Below are positions 8,112 through 15,647 of a stretch of 64,000 nucleotides of DNA, piece after piece (position 1 is the first letter of the stretch; the number at the start of each line of letters is the position of its first letter). The DNA is taken from positions 367,490-431,489 of the forward strand of contig BFBT01000002.1 of the NCBI GenBank assembly GCA_003112755.1, given 5' to 3'. The notes under the pieces are model-generated. The model searched no databases and was not told where the DNA came from. It saw only the letters and a list, made by a program, of their open reading frames with translations. The translations under genes and the position numbers were made by a program. This DNA is from Lawsonibacter asaccharolyticus. GTDB taxonomy: Bacteria; Bacillota; Clostridia; Oscillospirales; Oscillospiraceae.

Positions 8112-8810
8112 CTATTTTGTCGTATATCCGCCAGTTCTGGCGTATCGGGCCTCACGGGGCAGGTTTTCTTTGATCCAGGCCGAGAGCCGTCGCCTGGTGG
8201 GCGCAAGGTCGTCGTCCTCGAACTTGAGAAGCTGTTCCCAGAGCCGGGTACTGGTGTTTTCATAGGTATCGGCCAGCGTGTACTCGCCGGAGTCACCCTC
8301 GTCCCTCAGCCACTTAACCAGTTTTGCGGGATCGCACTCCTGGTATTTGAGCCGGGAGACAATGCCCAGAAAAAGGTCGGCCTCCTCGCTGAGTATCGCA
8401 CACATATCCTGGTCCGGGTGCCCATACCGGTAGTGCCGGATGATTCGGGCAACCAGACGGGAAATATCCTCCAGATAACTGATGCAGAGGTATTCCTGGA
8501 CATCTCCAGGAACCTCGATCATGGGGATCCGCTCCAGCATCGAAGGTTCCACCGGCGTTGTGGTGAAAAATTTCGAGTACCGGCTGTACTTCTGCTGGAC
8601 GAGGTCCTGCAGACCATCCTCGGGCACCCGAAGCAGGACATTGGCATCCAGCAGAGCCGCCCAATAGGGAAGACTTTCGCCGTCGCAGACATACACCAGG
8701 TTCCGGTCTTCGCAGCAAAGGTAGGAGTTACGGCCGCAGCGCGGTCGCAGTCCCTCCTCCCTGATATGCTCCCACGACTCCTCAGTCGTGAGATGATACA
8801 TGTACTTCAT
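8112..8810 (-). CDS. possible ADP-ribosyltransferase-fold protein
   Basis: 232 residues. The N-terminus, YHLTTEESWEHIREEGLRPR, resembles the opening strand-helix of the RNA 2'-phosphotransferase/DarT/ART superfamily (Y-H-x-T near the start, then a helix ending in a G-L-x-P turn), followed by VYVCDGE and WAALL. The downstream catalytic Glu is not obvious. Could be an ART-like enzyme or simply a fold relative; confidence in the function is low. Middle gene of the leftward operon. Confidence 0.7.
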   Translation of the reverse strand: MKYMYHLTTEESWEHIREEGLRPRCGRNSYLCCEDRNLVYVCDGESLPYWAALLDANVLLRVPEDGLQDLVQQKYSRYSKFFTTTPVEPSMLERIPMIEVPGDVQEYLCISYLEDISRLVARIIRHYRYGHPDQDMCAILSEEADLFLGIVSRLKYQECDPAKLVKWLRDEGDSGEYTLADTYENTSTRLWEQLLKFEDDDLAPTRRRLSAWIKENLPREARYARTGGYTTK

Positions 8811-8825
8811 GTCTCCAGCCCTCCT

Positions 8826-9029
8826 TCAAATATCCGTCCTTAGGCATTGATCCAGGTGGATGCGCCTGCCGTTGGCATTGAAGTAAGGTCGGCCGCCGCC
8901 CGTGTAGTAGACCTTGGCTCGGTGAGCGATCTGCTCCCGGTCAGTACCTACGAACAGCCAGCGCACATGGTCCTGGTCGATAATGTCGACCTCATAGCCA
9001 GAAAGGCCCAGACTGTAGTATCCTTTCAT
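8826..9029 (-). CDS. small hypothetical protein
   Basis: 67 residues from the ATG at 9029, chosen for the AAAGGAG site eight bases upstream. Beta-rich, soluble (sequence opens MKGYYSLGLSGYEVDII). Sits between two operon neighbours with under 25 bp spacing each side. Function unknown. Confidence 0.65.
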   Translation of the reverse strand: MKGYYSLGLSGYEVDIIDQDHVRWLFVGTDREQIAHRAKVYYTGGGRPYFNANGRRIHLDQCLRTDI

Positions 9030-9048
9030 GGTCAATATCTCCTTTCCA

Positions 9049-9672
9049 TTACTCTCCTTCAGTGTGGAACACCCGGCGGTGGTCATCCTCATCCAGACGG
9101 TCGTTTGGCCAGGCTCGGGTCACAAAACCAGGGGTGACTTCATACTCTCCGGCATTGTGAGGGTAGATGCCATCCTTACTCTCGACAGGAGTCCCATCGT
9201 GCTTTGCGATGCGTTCTACAGGGACCTCGGCAATTTCCTGCCTTGCCAGGTTCGGACGGCCTGGGTCAAAGCCACAGAGGCCTTCGCCGCCAGGAGAGTA
9301 CTCAATCAGGGCAAGTCGCTGGTCGGCCTCGCCGGTCTTGGGATTGACTCTCCAAACCTCAATCCCCGGATATTCAGGGTCTACATAGGGAGTCGCAACA
9401 AGCGATCCACCGGGCGTCCGGATGGAGAATCCTTCCAAGACGCTCGCATTCCAGGTGCTTCCATACTCGGCAATCGGCAGCCGGATCTGGGCTCCGTCTC
9501 CCTCTTCGGTGATATAGACGGCCAGGAAGGCGTCACCATTCCGGCCCACTGCCATGCAAGGAGCATCGGACAGGAGGACACTTTTTGCGACCCATGTGGT
9601 AATGAAGAGCTGCTGACCAGTTTCAAGGCCATCCAGATTTTCTGGATTCAGGACTCTTGTCGGTCCCCTCAT
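9049..9672 (-). CDS. hypothetical protein
   Basis: 207 residues from the second ATG (9672), which is correctly spaced from AAGGAAGGAG; the first ATG abuts the ribosome site. Hydrophilic, strand-rich, with several Gly-Pro turns. No recognised motif. Second gene of the leftward operon. Confidence 0.75.
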   Translation of the reverse strand: MRGPTRVLNPENLDGLETGQQLFITTWVAKSVLLSDAPCMAVGRNGDAFLAVYITEEGDGAQIRLPIAEYGSTWNASVLEGFSIRTPGGSLVATPYVDPEYPGIEVWRVNPKTGEADQRLALIEYSPGGEGLCGFDPGRPNLARQEIAEVPVERIAKHDGTPVESKDGIYPHNAGEYEVTPGFVTRAWPNDRLDEDDHRRVFHTEGE

Positions 9673-9690
9673 TTTACACATCTCCTTCCT

Positions 9691-9978
9691 TCAGCGCAGA
9701 GGCATCACGCGGTATGCCTTCAGCCAATAGCGCAGGTCAGCAATGGCCTCATTGGGGTCGTCATAGCTGTCCCATACGATGTTTTTGTCAAAGTCTCCCT
9801 CGTCGCTGATTGTGTCCACAGTCACATCGTAACTGCCGTCATCGGAGTTAATGAAGCAGCAGATGTAGTAGTCGCGGAATACGATACCGTAGGCGCCGCG
9901 GGCATCCACATAGAAGCCAGGCAGCCGGGCGGCGATGATTGGTTCCATTTTGGGATCGATGTCAATGCTGAATTTCAT
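9691..9978 (-). CDS. small acidic hypothetical protein
   Basis: 95 residues, RBS AAGGAGGAG. Acidic, with a strand-rich core and a terminal helix. First gene behind the promoter at 10045-10077. Function unknown. Confidence 0.75.
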   Translation of the reverse strand: MKFSIDIDPKMEPIIAARLPGFYVDARGAYGIVFRDYYICCFINSDDGSYDVTVDTISDEGDFDKNIVWDSYDDPNEAIADLRYWLKAYRVMPLR

Positions 9979-10044
9979 GTTGTTCTCCTCCTTAATATGT
10001 ATAATGCTCCACCTTTGTTGTGTCTCCAGATTGGGTGCTGTTTA

Positions 10045-10077
10045 GATAGTATGCAGGGATGATCAAATCAATTTTGT
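10045..10077 (-). promoter_or_regulatory. promoter plus downstream CCCAATCTGGAG element
   Basis: -35 ACAAAAT, 16-bp spacer, -10 GCATACTATC, then ACCCAATCTGGAG at 10024-10036. Drives the six-gene leftward operon. Confidence 0.75.
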
Positions 10078-10119
10078 GCAGACAGCTTCTGCACAAATTG
10101 GACAGAGTTTGAGGTTTGA

Positions 10120-10220
10120 GTCTTTTCTAGCGAAGAAATGGGCGGAGGTTCGGTTTGCTTGCTGGAGACTGTGGCACGGGCCGGTTCCCTCGCAGGAACC
10201 TATGCCTGGTCCGTGTGGTT
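10120..10220 (+). repeat. structured intergenic repeat, forward copy
   Basis: GTCTTTTCTAGCGAAGAAATG start, hairpin GGTTCC-CTCGCA-GGAACC, and GGTCCGTG near the end. Upstream of the leftward promoter at 10045. Confidence 0.75.
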
Positions 10221-10329
10221 GCTCTCCCCTGCTGGACATCTTTGGGCTGGGTGTAGCGCACAACTGGCAGGTTGGCTCATTGCTGCAGCCTTTCGAAGAA
10301 AGGTTGTGCGGTCTAAAACGATTAGCCCT

Positions 10330-10344
10330 GCGAAACGGTTTCGC
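10330..10344. repeat. GCGAAACGGTTTCGC palindrome
   Basis: Perfect odd-centred 15-bp palindrome; one of about a dozen intergenic copies. Possible operator or partition site. Confidence 0.6.
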
Positions 10345-10357
10345 CCAAGCTGCTCCG

Positions 10358-10390
10358 GAAGAATGGCTCACTCCTGTCCTGCATATGATA
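10358..10390 (+). promoter_or_regulatory. orphan rightward promoter plus CCCCAATTTTGGAG
   Basis: -35 GAAGAAT, 16-bp spacer, -10 GCATATGATA, then ACCCCAATTTTGGAG at 10399-10413. No gene follows before the terminator at 10588; the transcript would consist of the repeat at 10474. Confidence 0.6.
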
Positions 10391-10473
10391 CAGACAGAAC
10401 CCCAATTTTGGAGATATGGCAAATTTTCAGGAGTTCAATCATGGAGGCTGTTTCGTTTTGTGCAGGGGTTTGG

Positions 10474-10576
10474 CATCCACACGGACCCCGGCATAGGTTC
10501 CCTACGGGAACCGGCCCGGGCGATAGCCCCCGGTAAGAAAGCCGAACCTCCGCCCATTTTCTTTGTTAAAAAAGAC
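10474..10576 (-). repeat. structured intergenic repeat, reverse copy
   Basis: CACACGGACC at the left, hairpin GGTTCC-CTACG-GGAACC, and TTTTCTTTGTTAAAAAAGAC at the right. Confidence 0.75.
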
Positions 10577-10587
10577 CTGCATCCTCG

Positions 10588-10632
10588 AAAAAAAACACAG
10601 GCGCCAGAGGGAAACTCCTCCGACGCCTGTTT
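10588..10632 (-). terminator. terminator for the leftward operon
   Basis: ACAGGCG/CGCCTGT outer stem with an inner AGAGG/CCTC stem; leftward reading ends in TTTTTTTT. Follows the gene ending at 10647. Confidence 0.7.
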
Positions 10633-10646
10633 GTTGTTGCAAACGA

Positions 10647-10847
10647 TCAACTCTTCTGAGCCATCGGTACAAAGTCTGGGCATTTCAGCACATAACCATA
10701 GTCCCGAGCGATCCGCCGTTTCGACTCTTCGCTGAGACCTGCCGGACAGAGATAGTTCTCATGTTCCAGGCAGCAGTCCTTGGCGCATCGCTTGCATATG
10801 CAGTCCGCCCAATCGCAGCCGGCCTTAGTGCTCCTTCTCCTGCTCAT
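10647..10847 (-). CDS. small cysteine-rich protein
   Basis: 66 residues. Seven cysteines in the first two thirds, arranged CDWADCICKRCAKDCC, then one at 34 and one near 56, suggesting a metal-binding knuckle. The ATG at 10847 overlaps the upstream stop (ATGA), so it is translationally coupled to the membrane protein before it. Function unknown; could be a zinc-finger regulator or a metallothionein-like peptide. Confidence 0.65.
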   Translation of the reverse strand: MSRRRSTKAGCDWADCICKRCAKDCCLEHENYLCPAGLSEESKRRIARDYGYVLKCPDFVPMAQKS

Positions 10848-11113
10848 CCTAATAGATACCTCCCCAACAGAATTGCCGCGGGAATACAGACACCCAGGTA
10901 TAGGAGCATCAGACAGAAGATCCGCCGACTTTCCCGCAGTCGGAAATAGTCCCCAACGACCTCCTTCAGCCGGTACTCCTTCTGCTCCTCCTGATATGCA
11001 TTGAGCTTGCACTCGCCGCACCGGTCCCAAAAGACCAAGACTGAGGTAATGCCCAGAATCGAGAGGTGGTGCAGAGCAACTAGGATAAAGAGCCCAAAGA
11101 GGAAATACCTCAT
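10844..11113 (-). CDS. two-pass membrane protein
   Basis: 89 residues with hydrophobic segments at about 3-26 and 66-88 and a charged cytoplasmic-type loop between (EEQKEYRLKEVV). Its start overlaps the stop of the YodL-domain gene and its stop overlaps the next start, so all three are coupled. Function unknown. Confidence 0.75.
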   Translation of the reverse strand: MRYFLFGLFILVALHHLSILGITSVLVFWDRCGECKLNAYQEEQKEYRLKEVVGDYFRLRESRRIFCLMLLYLGVCIPAAILLGRYLLG

Positions 11114-11892
11114 TCGTCCTCACCGTCCTCCTCCGAAGGGGCCTCGCCGAATTCCTCCAGAAGCTCCTCATAGACAGCGTCGGAGCTGTACTGATCACCC
11201 AGGTTGTCCATCTCGGCCAGCCGGGCGGCGACCTTGAGCAGCCGCTCCTTGTCAGTCAGGATCTCATCGTCAGAGACGGCGAAGGGCCAGCTTTCAGTAG
11301 TACCAGCCTCGAACTCGATGTAGTCCAGTACATCCTGTAGGGCCGTCAGCACATGGAGCAGCTCGCGGTCCTCGGTGGAAATGCCCAGCCCCTCCAACAT
11401 AGCCTCCAGATACTCCTGCTCCTCCTCAAAATCCATGCCCTGTTCGGACATATACTTGAAGATGTTGTGCAGTAGCGTTGCAGCCTTGCCGTGGATGCCG
11501 TACTTGCTCGCCAGGTAGTCCACATAGCCGTCCTTGGAATCCGGTTTCGGGAAATCAGGATTCTCCCCATCCGTGGACTTGAACTCGACCTCCCGGAAGC
11601 CAAAGGGTTGGTCCAGGTAGTTCTTGCCGTCCATCCGGACTACATCCCCAACCGACAGAGACCGCATCGTCTTGCCGTTGGGCCTGTCGTCGCGGTTGAA
11701 CATGGAGTGGATGCATTCCAGTACGGCGTCAGTTCCGAGGCCGCTGGGTACTTCTACCGGACCGGCGAACACCGGGGAGTAGTACTGCGCCGGGACAGGC
11801 GCCTGAGAGTCATCCTTGTGCATCTCCAGCAGGAAACCGCAGTCGTGCAGGCTGGCATAGGGAGCCTGGAAAATAATGATGTTCTTCGTCAT
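11110..11892 (-). CDS. YodL-domain protein
   Basis: 260 residues from the ATG at 11892 (RBS TAGGAGGAA). The segment around residues 55-105 (AVLECIHSMFNRDDRP, then SLSVGDVV and a F-G-F turn) matches the YodL domain found on conjugative elements of Firmicutes, where it accompanies transfer and anti-restriction proteins. The C-terminal half is acidic and helical, ending in a poly-acidic tail. Domain assignment is by remembered pattern; biochemical role of YodL is not known to me. Confidence 0.75.
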   Translation of the reverse strand: MTKNIIIFQAPYASLHDCGFLLEMHKDDSQAPVPAQYYSPVFAGPVEVPSGLGTDAVLECIHSMFNRDDRPNGKTMRSLSVGDVVRMDGKNYLDQPFGFREVEFKSTDGENPDFPKPDSKDGYVDYLASKYGIHGKAATLLHNIFKYMSEQGMDFEEEQEYLEAMLEGLGISTEDRELLHVLTALQDVLDYIEFEAGTTESWPFAVSDDEILTDKERLLKVAARLAEMDNLGDQYSSDAVYEELLEEFGEAPSEEDGEDE

Positions 11893-11946
11893 GTTGTTCG
11901 TTCCTCCTAAAATAATATGTATTCTCCTGAAATTGGGATGCTGATG

Positions 11947-11979
11947 CATGCTATGCCTATCTGTAGAAATCTATTCTGT
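11947..11979 (-). promoter_or_regulatory. promoter plus downstream CCCAATTTCAGGAG element
   Basis: -35 ACAGAAT, 16-bp spacer, -10 GCATAGCATG, then TCCCAATTTCAGGAG at the start-site region. Drives the YodL operon. Confidence 0.7.
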
Positions 11980-12000
11980 TTGGGAATCTTGTGACAGGAG

Positions 12001-12100
12001 GTCTTCCTTAGCAAGGAAATGTGGCGGGAGTTTTCCTTGTTGCCTGATGCCGCAGCCCGAGCCGGCTCCATTCCGGAGCCTATCTCGGGTCCGTGAGACC
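12001..12100 (+). repeat. structured intergenic repeat, forward copy
   Basis: GTCTTCCTTAGCAAGGAAATG, hairpin GGCTCC-ATTC-CGGAGCC, end GGTCCGTGAGACC. Upstream of the promoter at 11947. Confidence 0.75.
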
Positions 12101-12273
12101 AGCCTGGACTGGTTGTTAACCATAAACAATTAGATTGCTCCGCGGTTGTGCCAAACGACCAGGGCGGAATGGTTCTAGGCAAACTCGCATATCGTAATCA
12201 CATGCGGGAAGAGAAAAACTATTGGCGAAAAACGAACAAGCTGTCCAAGAACTTAATCGGTTATGAAAGCGAG

Positions 12274-12308
12274 GCAGCCTCCGAATCTTCGGAGGCTGCT
12301 TTCTTTTG
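12274..12308. terminator. strong hairpin terminator
   Basis: GCAGCCTCCGAA-TC-TTCGGAGGCTGC followed by TTTCTTTT, just past the leftward gene ending at 12312; the U-run favours rightward readthrough. Confidence 0.65.
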
Positions 12309-12311
12309 CCC

Positions 12312-12824
12312 TTACTGTCGCTGCCGCAGCCACTCCTCCGCCTCCTGCTTAGCCGCCAGCAGAGCCCGCATAAAAACATCCGACCCGCCCTTGTCCGGGT
12401 GGTTCACCATGGCCATCTCCCGGAAGGCCTTCTTAATTTCCTCCTCTGACTGCGGCAGATGATCCAGTCCCAGAATGGCGCAAAAATCGGGCAGCGACTG
12501 GGCCGGCGGCAGGCTCTTCATGCCGGCAATCCAGTTCTGCAGATCATAGATGCCACGGTCCACCAGTCGAGCCAGATCCTCCAGGGCCAGCACTACTTGG
12601 GCGAAGGCGTCAGAGCCGTAGGACAGATTGTGTCCCCGCGCCTGGGCGTTCTGGACAGAATGCTCGAAGCGGTACAGGCTGCCCTTGTAGTGGAACTGGA
12701 CCCAGCAGCCGGTTCGGTTGCAGTCCCAGTCGTATTGCTCCGGTTCAATTCCAAGCCGCTCCATCACCTTGCCCAGCTTTTTCTCATAGAACTCCAGGGA
12801 TGCGTATTGTTTCCTCTCTGCCAT
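12312..12824 (-). CDS. protein with C-terminal J domain
   Basis: 170 residues. The last ~58 residues (112-168) form a J domain with the HPD motif at 142-144 preceded by an AFREMAMVNH helix, so it should stimulate an Hsp70 (DnaK) partner. No Gly/Phe region or zinc domain follows, and the N-terminal 110 residues are of unknown type. C-terminal J domains of this kind occur on phages and plasmids, where they may recruit host DnaK for replication or transfer. Recruitment here is inference. Confidence 0.8.
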   Translation of the reverse strand: MAERKQYASLEFYEKKLGKVMERLGIEPEQYDWDCNRTGCWVQFHYKGSLYRFEHSVQNAQARGHNLSYGSDAFAQVVLALEDLARLVDRGIYDLQNWIAGMKSLPPAQSLPDFCAILGLDHLPQSEEEIKKAFREMAMVNHPDKGGSDVFMRALLAAKQEAEEWLRQRQ

Positions 12825-12843
12825 TTTTCGATTAGCCTCCTTT

Positions 12844-13197
12844 CTAATACCGGACTACCCGCAGGGGCAGTCCTCTTTTCTTTGCCTCGCCGATCGTATG
12901 TGCCGTACCTCGGGATTGTCCATCCCAGAAAGCGACTACCGCATCGGCAGCATCCAACATCTGCAAATTTCGCACCATGCCAGCCCGCCTGCCCAGGCGC
13001 TCCCAGTCGGCCGGAAACTCCAGCACTTGGATGCCCCGCTCCCGGGCATAGCGGGTACCCAGTGTGTCGGCGCCGCGGGCTATGCCTGAGATGATGGCGG
13101 TTGGCCTCTTCTCGCGGAAGAACTGGTCGCACTTAGCCTGGAGCAGCCCGTAGTCGGCAAAATCACGGCCGCCGGCGATGATGACCTGAAAACCCAT
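12844..13197 (-). CDS. SLOG-fold (DUF2493/YspA-type) protein 2
   Basis: 117 residues from the ATG at 13197 (RBS AAAGGAG). Has the family's opening IIAGGRDFADY, the SGIARGADTLG nucleotide-binding segment and the VVAFWDGQSRGT motif. SLOG proteins of this family are Rossmann-like nucleotide binders linked to NAD/ADP-ribose-type ligands. Overlaps the preceding paralogue by 35 bp in another frame, so the pair arose by tandem duplication and is co-translated. Confidence 0.8.
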   Translation of the reverse strand: MGFQVIIAGGRDFADYGLLQAKCDQFFREKRPTAIISGIARGADTLGTRYARERGIQVLEFPADWERLGRRAGMVRNLQMLDAADAVVAFWDGQSRGTAHTIGEAKKRGLPLRVVRY

Positions 13198-13576
13198 AGG
13201 GCTGCTCCTTTCCCTGCGTGGCTGGGTCGTAGCTGACAACATGGAGAGGCAGGCTCCGCATGATGGCCTCATTTTCCAGCCAGGCGGTCCATTGGTCTCT
13301 GCCGTCCCAGAATAGCACGACTGCACCCGTCTTGTCCAGCATGTGGCGGTACCGGGCCCGGGCGGCGGCAGGCGTCTCCTGCCAGGAACTGGGGAAACGA
13401 AGAACAGGGCTGCCCCAGGCTCCGGCATAGCGGATGGCCAGCCGCTCGGCGCCCCTGGCACAGCCGGAGATGATGGGCGTCACGCCCTTGCCCTTGAGGT
13501 ATCCGTCCAATTCGCGGCGGAGCAACTCGAAATCGGAGAAGTCGGTGCCGCCGCTCACTAGAACACGAAAGCTCAT
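13163..13576 (-). CDS. SLOG-fold (DUF2493/YspA-type) protein 1
   Basis: 137 residues. Same motifs as its neighbour (VLVSGGTDFSDF, SGCARGAERLA, VVLFWDGRD) but only moderately similar, so the duplication is not recent. Starts with ATGA overlap to the upstream gene. Ligand and role unknown; such proteins often sit beside nucleotide-metabolism or defence genes on mobile DNA. Confidence 0.8.
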   Translation of the reverse strand: MSFRVLVSGGTDFSDFELLRRELDGYLKGKGVTPIISGCARGAERLAIRYAGAWGSPVLRFPSSWQETPAAARARYRHMLDKTGAVVLFWDGRDQWTAWLENEAIMRSLPLHVVSYDPATQGKEQPYGFSGHHRRRP

Positions 13577-14094
13577 GTCCTGGCCCCCTTACGGTCGAAG
13601 AAACCCTCCTTGCTGCGAAAGTCCATGACCTTCTTGACCCCCTCATAGACCTTGTCTGCCCGGTCGATGCAGCCCTGGATACTGCGGATGATGAGCTTGT
13701 TGACGGCATTCTGGACACGCTCGTCCAGGACCGTCATCTCAGCCTTTTTCTTCCGCTCCTCGGCGGCCCCCTTGGTGCCGGTCAGCTTGGCCAGCTCTAC
13801 CGTCACCTTGGCGTCCATTTGCATGTCACGGAACATGTTTTTCACACTGTACTGGTTGAGCTGAGACTGGAGCCGGGAGCACTCGGCGGGAATGCGCATG
13901 GCCAGGGACTCCAGCTCAAAGGCGGAGAGTTTGATCTCGGAGATGACAGAACCGTTGACCAGCTTGATCTCCACGCAGGAGTTCACCAGGTCGATGAGGT
14001 CCTGCAGGGGCTTAGTGGCCTTGGCGATTTCGGCCTGGGCATAGACTTCCAGACTGTCGATAAGCTGCTGCTGTTCGGGAGTAAAGATATCCAT
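13573..14094 (-). CDS. hypothetical helical protein
   Basis: 173 residues from the ATG at 14094 (RBS CAGGAGGAA). Almost entirely helical and charged, with an ERKKKAEMTVLDERVQNAVN stretch likely to form a coiled coil. First gene of the operon that continues with the SLOG pair. Function unknown. Confidence 0.75.
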   Translation of the reverse strand: MDIFTPEQQQLIDSLEVYAQAEIAKATKPLQDLIDLVNSCVEIKLVNGSVISEIKLSAFELESLAMRIPAECSRLQSQLNQYSVKNMFRDMQMDAKVTVELAKLTGTKGAAEERKKKAEMTVLDERVQNAVNKLIIRSIQGCIDRADKVYEGVKKVMDFRSKEGFFDRKGART

Positions 14095-14165
14095 ATTGTT
14101 GTTCCTCCTGTAAGTCTTTGATGTTAAGCCGGGGCGGTCCGGCGAAGTTGTTTTGTTCACACTAT

Positions 14166-14198
14166 TATTATATGCAGATGTGCTGTTTCGCATTTTTA
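14166..14198 (-). promoter_or_regulatory. promoter, CCARAAT-N16-GCATATAATA class
   Basis: -35 TAAAAAT, 16-bp spacer, -10 GCATATAATA; drives 14094 leftward. Confidence 0.75.
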
Positions 14199-14239
14199 GA
14201 ATGAGGGGCGGATGGGCCTTTTGCCAGCCATGATTCTCC

Positions 14240-14286
14240 AAAAACAAAAAAGACCTGGGCATCCCAAAACAGGAAGCCCAGATCAT
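14240..14286 (-). terminator. leftward terminator
   Basis: CTGGGC/GCCCAG stem, leftward reading ending in TCTTTTTTGTTTTT, after the FGSL paralogue ending at 14327. Confidence 0.75.
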
Positions 14287-14326
14287 GATTGCAGACGGCC
14301 ACAATAGGCAGCTTGAATTTTTTCTC

Positions 14327-15145
14327 CTACCTGATGCCGCAGTGGATCAGCTTGTTCCGGTCCAGGGCAACCATGTCCTCTCCCAGCATATTCCACCACT
14401 CATTCTGTCCGCGTGCCCGCGAGAGCAGCTTCTCCAGATTTTCCTTGGAATCGACCCGCACCAACAGGTCATAGTTACTGACCTCAACCGGCTGGCCCAT
14501 CAACACAAATTCGGGCAGCAAGAAGGTCATATCCTCCCCCACATGCTCCGCTGGATCTGGCATATTGATGGGCTCCAGCACTGGCAGCCAGGCAAAATAA
14601 CCATTGGGCCGGTAATAACCACAGAACATGGCCGCATGCTTCTGGTCACTGATCCACCCCAGGTCCCGGCCTCGCATCGTCGGGTTGCCGATCACCTGTG
14701 TCCAGAACATACCGTCCTTGGTGGGCCGGGACTCGGCGCCGGCCTCCGCCCGGGCAATCAGCAGGTCCGTCTCGTCCTCATTAGGGCGACTCTCCCAGAG
14801 CCTGGCATCCCGCATGCCTGCGATCGGCTCGCTGGGCTCCTTATGGATGTTCGGGATGTGGCACATGAACTCCATTCCAGACATCTTGACCACAGACCCG
14901 CGGATAGGAGCCGTACCTGTGCATCCGGAAATGAAGCCTGCCTTCTGGAGCTGGCTCCAGCTAACATTGCACAGCAGGCTTTCCGCCGCAATCAGTTTTT
15001 TGCCGACACACAGCCAAGGGAGCATTGCCCCAGGCTGGCCATCGCCGAGCTCTATCTTTTGGTCTTTCTGGTACTCCGGACACGGGCTATGCGGAACAGA
15101 AACTCCGTCCAGGTACAGAGACCCGAAAATGGCGATATCCATCAT
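14327..15145 (-). CDS. FGSL-family paralogue 2
   Basis: 272 residues, RBS AAGGAGG before tandem ATG codons at 15145. Contains FGSLYLDG near the start, a GAMLPWLCVGKKLIAAE block, CHIPNI, WLPVLEPI in place of GWRPxLE, and SNYDLLVR near the C-terminus. Single gene with its own promoter and terminator. Shares overall architecture with the genes at 2156, 15648 and 20975. Function unknown; see the family finding. Confidence 0.8.
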   Translation of the reverse strand: MMDIAIFGSLYLDGVSVPHSPCPEYQKDQKIELGDGQPGAMLPWLCVGKKLIAAESLLCNVSWSQLQKAGFISGCTGTAPIRGSVVKMSGMEFMCHIPNIHKEPSEPIAGMRDARLWESRPNEDETDLLIARAEAGAESRPTKDGMFWTQVIGNPTMRGRDLGWISDQKHAAMFCGYYRPNGYFAWLPVLEPINMPDPAEHVGEDMTFLLPEFVLMGQPVEVSNYDLLVRVDSKENLEKLLSRARGQNEWWNMLGEDMVALDRNKLIHCGIR

Positions 15146-15192
15146 GTATGATTCCTCCTTTTTTTTGGATTGATCCAAATTGGCGTATATGT

Positions 15193-15224
15193 TGTGATAT
15201 GCCAATTGGAAGACAGCTATTCCA
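15193..15224 (-). promoter_or_regulatory. promoter plus downstream CCAATTTGG element
   Basis: -35 GGAAT, 16-bp spacer, -10 GCATATCACA, then GCCAATTTGGAT in the start-site region. Drives 15145. Confidence 0.65.
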
Positions 15225-15238
15225 GGCAGCAAATTGTT

Positions 15239-15506
15239 GTGAACTACCACACGACGGCAGGCCTAGCGAAGCGGCCTGCGTGGAAGTCGCAGGCTTCGGG
15301 AGGCAGGAGGGACGAATGTCCCGAATGGCTCCCTCTATTTTCCTGTTTAACCGGTCTTATGGGACGATACCGACCGTCCATGCCGTAGTAGTGCAGGCCA
15401 ATCCCGGTGTTCCTATGGTCGGGCATGACCTACATTGTAAAAGTCAAGTAGGAGTGCGACTAACTCACGACTAAAGTCACGAGAATGCGGCGCACTCAGC
15501 TTTCAA
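15239..15506 (-). mobile_element. 268-bp IS605 deletion derivative retaining both ends
   Basis: Its left end (GTGAACTACCACACGAC through the CCGGTGTTCC region) and right end (TTGTAAAAGTCAAGTAGGAGTG through CTTTCAA) match the ends of the tnpB element at 61269-62866, but the tnpB gene is gone. It keeps the region that encodes the guide-RNA (omega RNA) scaffold on the minus strand, with an extra nested hairpin at the tip (GCAGGCC/GGCCTGC). Inserted just upstream of the promoter at 15193. Confidence 0.75.
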
Positions 15507-15535
15507 CAACAAAGAACCGCCATTCCCAAAAGGAG

Positions 15536-15635
15536 GTTTCACGGACCCGGCAAAGGCTCCGAAAAGGAGCCGGCCCGCGGCAAAGGCCGGGGGCAAGAGA
15601 AAGCCCATCCGCCACATTTCTTCGTTAAAAAAGAC
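15536..15635 (-). repeat. structured intergenic repeat, reverse copy
   Basis: TTTCACGGACC, hairpin GGCTCC-GAAAA-GGAGCC, end CCACATTTCTTCGTTAAAAAAGAC. Its former partner may have been displaced by the element at 15239-15506. Confidence 0.8.
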
Positions 15636-15647
15636 CCACAAACCCTG

